Positions 13,384 to 16,061 of a stretch of 16,061 bases of DNA are shown one piece after another. Position 1 is the first letter of the stretch. Each line of letters opens with the position of its first letter. A program made the position numbers and the translations under genes. A model generated the notes under the pieces. The model did no database searches, was not told where the DNA came from, and was given only the letters and a program-made list of their open reading frames with translations. Location of the stretch: assembly GCA_029858465.1 (NCBI GenBank), contig JAOUEZ010000013.1:1-16061 (forward strand), written 5' to 3'. Source of the stretch: Thermoplasmata archaeon (GTDB lineage Archaea; Thermoplasmatota; Thermoplasmata; UBA10834; DTMW01).

Positions 13384-13393
13384 TTAATTTATC
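13384..13393 (+). promoter_or_regulatory. Possible promoter element for cysK-cysE(-cysS)
   Basis: TTAATTTATC with a purine-rich patch (AAGGAGG, 13376-13382) just upstream that would serve as a BRE. Transcription would begin near 13412, leaving a very short leader; GGTGATC at 13410-13416 is the likely ribosome binding site for ATG 13419. If correct, cysK and the genes after it need not depend on the E1-like gene's promoter. Confidence 0.35.
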
Positions 13394-13418
13394 ACAGTGT
13401 TAAGAATTTGGTGATCAG

Positions 13419-14351
13419 ATGGATGAAGATGGAGTTTGGGAGAGCATTTTGGAGACCATCGGCAATACGCCGCTTGTCAGGCTTTCCCGTATCAATCCCG
13501 TTGGCAATGCGGACCTGATTGCAAAGATAGAATCGTTCAATCCTATGTCCTCCGTCAAGGACAGAATAGCCTATTCCATGATAATCGATGCAGAAAAGAG
13601 AGGAGTTCTGAAGCCGGGAATGACCGTGATTGAGCCGACCTCAGGCAACACTGGTATTGGACTTGCGATGGTGTGCGCGGTGAAAGGCTATCGCCTTATC
13701 CTTACAATGCCCGAGACTATGTCTGTCGAGAGGAGGAAGCTCCTCAGCGCTTTCGGTGCAAAGATGATCTTGACCGAAGGAAAAAGAGGAATGAAAGGCG
13801 CGGTCGATGAGGCAACTCGAATGTCATCCGAATCCACCGACTACTTCATGCCACTTCAATTTGAGAACCCTGCCAACCCGCAGATTCATCGCGAGGCTAC
13901 AGCCAAAGAGATCATGACCTCGCTCAAGAAAGTTGATGCATTCGTGGCCGGGGTCGGCACAGGGGGCACAATATCGGGCGTGGGCGAGGCTCTGAAGGAG
14001 AGAGATCCTTCTACCCTGATAATAGCCGTTGAACCCTTCGAATCCCCTGTCATTTCTGGCGGCTCGCCAGGGCCTCACAGAATTCAGGGCATAGGAGCAG
14101 GCTTCGTGCCAAAAATACTGAATCGCGAGGTGATCGACAGGATCATAAAAGTGAAAGAATCCGATGCGCGGACAACCACCAGGCAGCTTGCCAAGATGGA
14201 GGGAATATTGGCAGGAATTTCTTCAGGCGCTGCTCTATTTGCGGCCCTTCAGGTAGCCAAAGAACTCGGAACGGGAAGAATCGTTGTTGTAGTATTGCCA
14301 GACACTGGCGAAAGGTATTTGAGCACAGATTTGTTTGCCGAGGAAGATTGA
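13419..14351 (+). CDS. cysK: Cysteine synthase (O-acetylserine sulfhydrylase)
   Basis: PLP enzyme that replaces the acetyl group of O-acetylserine with sulfide to make cysteine. The 310 residues contain 'ETIGNTPLVRL' at 12-22, the PLP lysine K47 in 'NPMSSVKDR', the substrate loop PTSGNTG at 73-79, the phosphate-binding 'GVGTGGTISG' at about 178-187, and 'GISSGAA' near the C-terminus. The length and the absence of a CBS domain separate it from cystathionine beta-synthase. It overlaps cysE by 4 nt, so enzyme and substrate supplier are made together. Use of O-phosphoserine instead, as in some archaea, is unlikely given the cysE neighbour. Confidence 0.93.
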   Translation: MDEDGVWESILETIGNTPLVRLSRINPVGNADLIAKIESFNPMSSVKDRIAYSMIIDAEKRGVLKPGMTVIEPTSGNTGIGLAMVCAVKGYRLILTMPETMSVERRKLLSAFGAKMILTEGKRGMKGAVDEATRMSSESTDYFMPLQFENPANPQIHREATAKEIMTSLKKVDAFVAGVGTGGTISGVGEALKERDPSTLIIAVEPFESPVISGGSPGPHRIQGIGAGFVPKILNREVIDRIIKVKESDARTTTRQLAKMEGILAGISSGAALFAALQVAKELGTGRIVVVVLPDTGERYLSTDLFAEED

Positions 14352-15037
14352 GCTATATGGCTGATAGAGAAGACGTGGAAATTGTATTGCAGAGGGATCC
14401 TGCTCCGAAGAGCAGGAGCGAGGCACTGTTGTTCAGCCCAGGCCTTCATGCCATCAAGTTTTACCGATTCTCCAGCAAGTTGTATACAAAGAAAAGATAT
14501 TTCAGCGCAAGAATGGTCAACTATATTGCCCGCATTCTAACAGGTGCTGACATTCATCCAGGCGCCAAGATAGGCAAGAGATTCTTCATCGACCACGCCA
14601 CCGGAGTCGTCATAGGAGAAACCGCTGAGATAGGGGACGATGTTTCTATCTATCAGGGTGTCACTTTGGGAGGAGTCAGCACGAGCAAGGGCAAGCGGCA
14701 CCCGACGATTGGAAATAACGTCGTCATCGGGGCTGGCGCTGCCATCCTCGGGCCGATAATCATAGGTGACAATGTCAAAGTCGGAGCTGGCTCCGTTGTT
14801 GTCAAGGATGTGCCTCCGAACAGCACCGTAGTCGGAATTCCTGCAAAGATCGTGCACAGGGAAGGAGGGGCGCAGATTGACCTGCAGCATGACGATCTTC
14901 CAGATCCAATTATGAAGGTTTTCATCGATTTCTGCCATAATGTATCAATGCTTGAATATAGGATATCCGAATTAGAGAAGAAGCTGGGCGTGGAGCAGGA
15001 AGAGAGAGGGGAGACCTGCCCCAAACTTCCGGAATGA
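14348..15037 (+). CDS. cysE: Serine O-acetyltransferase
   Basis: Makes O-acetylserine from serine and acetyl-CoA, the substrate of the overlapping cysK. The C-terminal left-handed beta-helix shows hexapeptide repeats ('ADIHPGAKIGKRFFIDHATG', 'IGNNVVIGAGAAILG', 'IGDNVKVGAGSVV'). The catalytic pair D82-H83 ('IDHATG') and H118 ('KRHPTIG') are in place. At 229 residues it is a short-form enzyme with a reduced N-terminal helical domain. TTG 14348 overlaps the cysK stop and has GAGG 4 nt upstream; ATG 14357 is the alternative, with GAGG at a less suitable 13 nt. The last 40 residues contain a helical, acidic tail. CysE with CysK may form the cysteine synthase complex; the usual C-terminal Ile needed for that is absent. 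Confidence 0.92.
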   Translation: MSYMADREDVEIVLQRDPAPKSRSEALLFSPGLHAIKFYRFSSKLYTKKRYFSARMVNYIARILTGADIHPGAKIGKRFFIDHATGVVIGETAEIGDDVSIYQGVTLGGVSTSKGKRHPTIGNNVVIGAGAAILGPIIIGDNVKVGAGSVVVKDVPPNSTVVGIPAKIVHREGGAQIDLQHDDLPDPIMKVFIDFCHNVSMLEYRISELEKKLGVEQEERGETCPKLPE

Positions 15038-15058
15038 CGCAGCTGGCGGTCGATATCG

Positions 15059-16061
15059 ATGGGCGATCTCTACATTTACAATACGCAGACAAGGCAGAAG
15101 GAGAAGTTTGTGCCAATCACCTCTGGGAAGGTGGGCATCTATGTCTGCGGCGTCACAGTATATGACGACGTGCACCTCGGGCATGCCCGATCAATAGTCG
15201 CATTCGATGCGATTGTGAGATATCTCAGGCAAAAGGGCTATGATGTCAGCCATGTGACAAACTTCACAGATGTCGACGATAAGATTATCAAACGGGCGGC
15301 GGACCTGAGTGTCGAACCATTGAAGCTCTCCAAAATGTACATCGACAAATTTTCCGACGATATGAAGTACCTGAGGGTAAAACCGGCCGACCAATATCCG
15401 AAGGCCAGCGAGATGATCGCCGATATCATTAAGCTGGTCGAGAAGCTGGTTGACAAAGGGTTCGCATACGAATCCGGCGGCGATGTATTTTTCGATATCA
15501 CGAAGGCCAAGGACTACGGGAGGCTATCCGGCATATCCTCTGACCAGGTGCAGGCCGGGGCGCGCATCGAAGTCGATGAGAAGAAGCGGAATCCAGCCGA
15601 TTTCGCCCTGTGGAAAGCCGCCAAGGAAGGAGAGATATCCTGGCAGAGCCCCTGGGGTCCAGGCAGGCCTGGCTGGCATATCGAATGCTCCGCAATGGCG
15701 CTCAAATTTCTGGGAGACACTCTCGATATCCACGGCGGCGGATCCGACCTGCTTTTCCCGCATCACGAAAATGAAATCCAGCAGTCGGAGGCATCGACTG
15801 GAAAGAAGTTCGTCAATTATTGGATGCACAATGGAATGCTTATGGTGAACAAAGAAAAAATGTCCAAATCCCTTAAGAATTTCTTTACCATCAAGGATAT
15901 CTGCAAGAAATACGACGGGTCGACCGTCCGTTTCTTCCTCTTGAACACACACTATCGCCAGCCGATTGAATACGATGTCGATTCTCTCGATGAGGCGAAA
16001 AAAAGCCTGGAAAGGCTTCAGAATGCATATGATGAGCTGAACTCCGCGAGAGATCGTGCTG
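15059..16061 (+). CDS. cysS: Cysteinyl-tRNA synthetase, 3' end beyond the window
   Basis: Charges tRNA-Cys with cysteine. The first 334 residues are visible. The class I signatures are HLGH at 39-42 and KMSKS at 267-271. The zinc that selects cysteine would be held by C30 ('YVCGVTVYD'), C210 ('WHIECS'), H235 and E239 ('FPHHENE'). 'TNFTDVDDKI' and 'HGGGSDLLFPHH' are further signatures. ATG 15059 lies 21 nt after cysE with a weak GGCGGT upstream, so it is probably part of the cysK-cysE transcript. Its substrate tRNA-Cys lies 2.7 kb upstream. The presence of CysS and CysE/CysK suggests direct charging rather than only the SepRS/SepCysS route. Confidence 0.95.
   Translation, partial: MGDLYIYNTQTRQKEKFVPITSGKVGIYVCGVTVYDDVHLGHARSIVAFDAIVRYLRQKGYDVSHVTNFTDVDDKIIKRAADLSVEPLKLSKMYIDKFSDDMKYLRVKPADQYPKASEMIADIIKLVEKLVDKGFAYESGGDVFFDITKAKDYGRLSGISSDQVQAGARIEVDEKKRNPADFALWKAAKEGEISWQSPWGPGRPGWHIECSAMALKFLGDTLDIHGGGSDLLFPHHENEIQQSEASTGKKFVNYWMHNGMLMVNKEKMSKSLKNFFTIKDICKKYDGSTVRFFLLNTHYRQPIEYDVDSLDEAKKSLERLQNAYDELNSARDRA

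Noticed and set aside
1..16061. CRISPR array, insertion sequence or integrated element
   Set aside because: No regularly spaced repeats, transposase or integrase motifs, or terminal repeats were seen.

Overview
The window looks like a stretch of an archaeal chromosome, most likely Euryarchaeota in the broad sense and tentatively Thermoplasmatota. The evidence is: archaeal-type TATA elements about 25-30 nt ahead of several likely transcription starts; a tRNA-Cys gene with a 21-nt intron at position 37/38 flanked by a bulge-helix-bulge motif; a prepilin-like protein with an archaeal class III signal; a protein built from seven zinc ribbons; and frequent TTG/GTG starts preceded by strong GGAGG-type ribosome binding sites. 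The phylum is inferred from gene content and was not tested. I see no transposon, CRISPR array, prophage or rRNA.

Layout. Bases 2-1399 hold the 3' part of a BASS-family membrane transporter and a cysteine-rich DUF2284 protein. These meet, tail to tail, a long citramalate synthase (1404-2975, minus). Next comes a minus-strand protein of seven zinc ribbons (3115-4326). Divergent from it is a tight three-gene run of small membrane-anchored, pilin-like proteins (4490-5883). A SufS-like cysteine desulfurase (5893-7137, minus) is divergent from a second, IscS/NifS-type desulfurase, which heads a plus-strand run: desulfurase, IscU scaffold, PyrD, PyrK (7266-10611). A leader of about 200 nt then precedes a 48-residue four-cysteine protein (10843-10989). 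A hairpin separates that gene from a convergent homocitrate-synthase-family gene (11034-12200, minus). The right end holds tRNA-Cys (12313-12407), a ThiF/MoeB-type E1-like enzyme, cysteine synthase CysK, serine acetyltransferase CysE and the start of cysteinyl-tRNA synthetase CysS.

How the genes fit together. Much of the window concerns cysteine and sulfur: making cysteine (CysE, CysK), charging it (tRNA-Cys, CysS), taking its sulfur (two desulfurases), building Fe-S clusters (IscU), possibly activating a sulfur-carrier protein (E1-like enzyme), and using an Fe-S cluster (PyrK in the pyrimidine pathway). Two Claisen-type condensing enzymes (citramalate synthase and a homocitrate-synthase-like enzyme) add 2-oxoacid chain extension. 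The parts least explained by known pathways are the pilin-like triad, the seven-ribbon protein and the four-cysteine microprotein with its long leader.

Starts I changed or questioned: the E1-like gene is placed at TTG 12580, PyrK at ATG 9820 and IscU at TTG 8496, each on ribosome-binding-site spacing. For CysE (14348 or 14357) and the second pilin-like gene (4982 or 4991) the start stays open.
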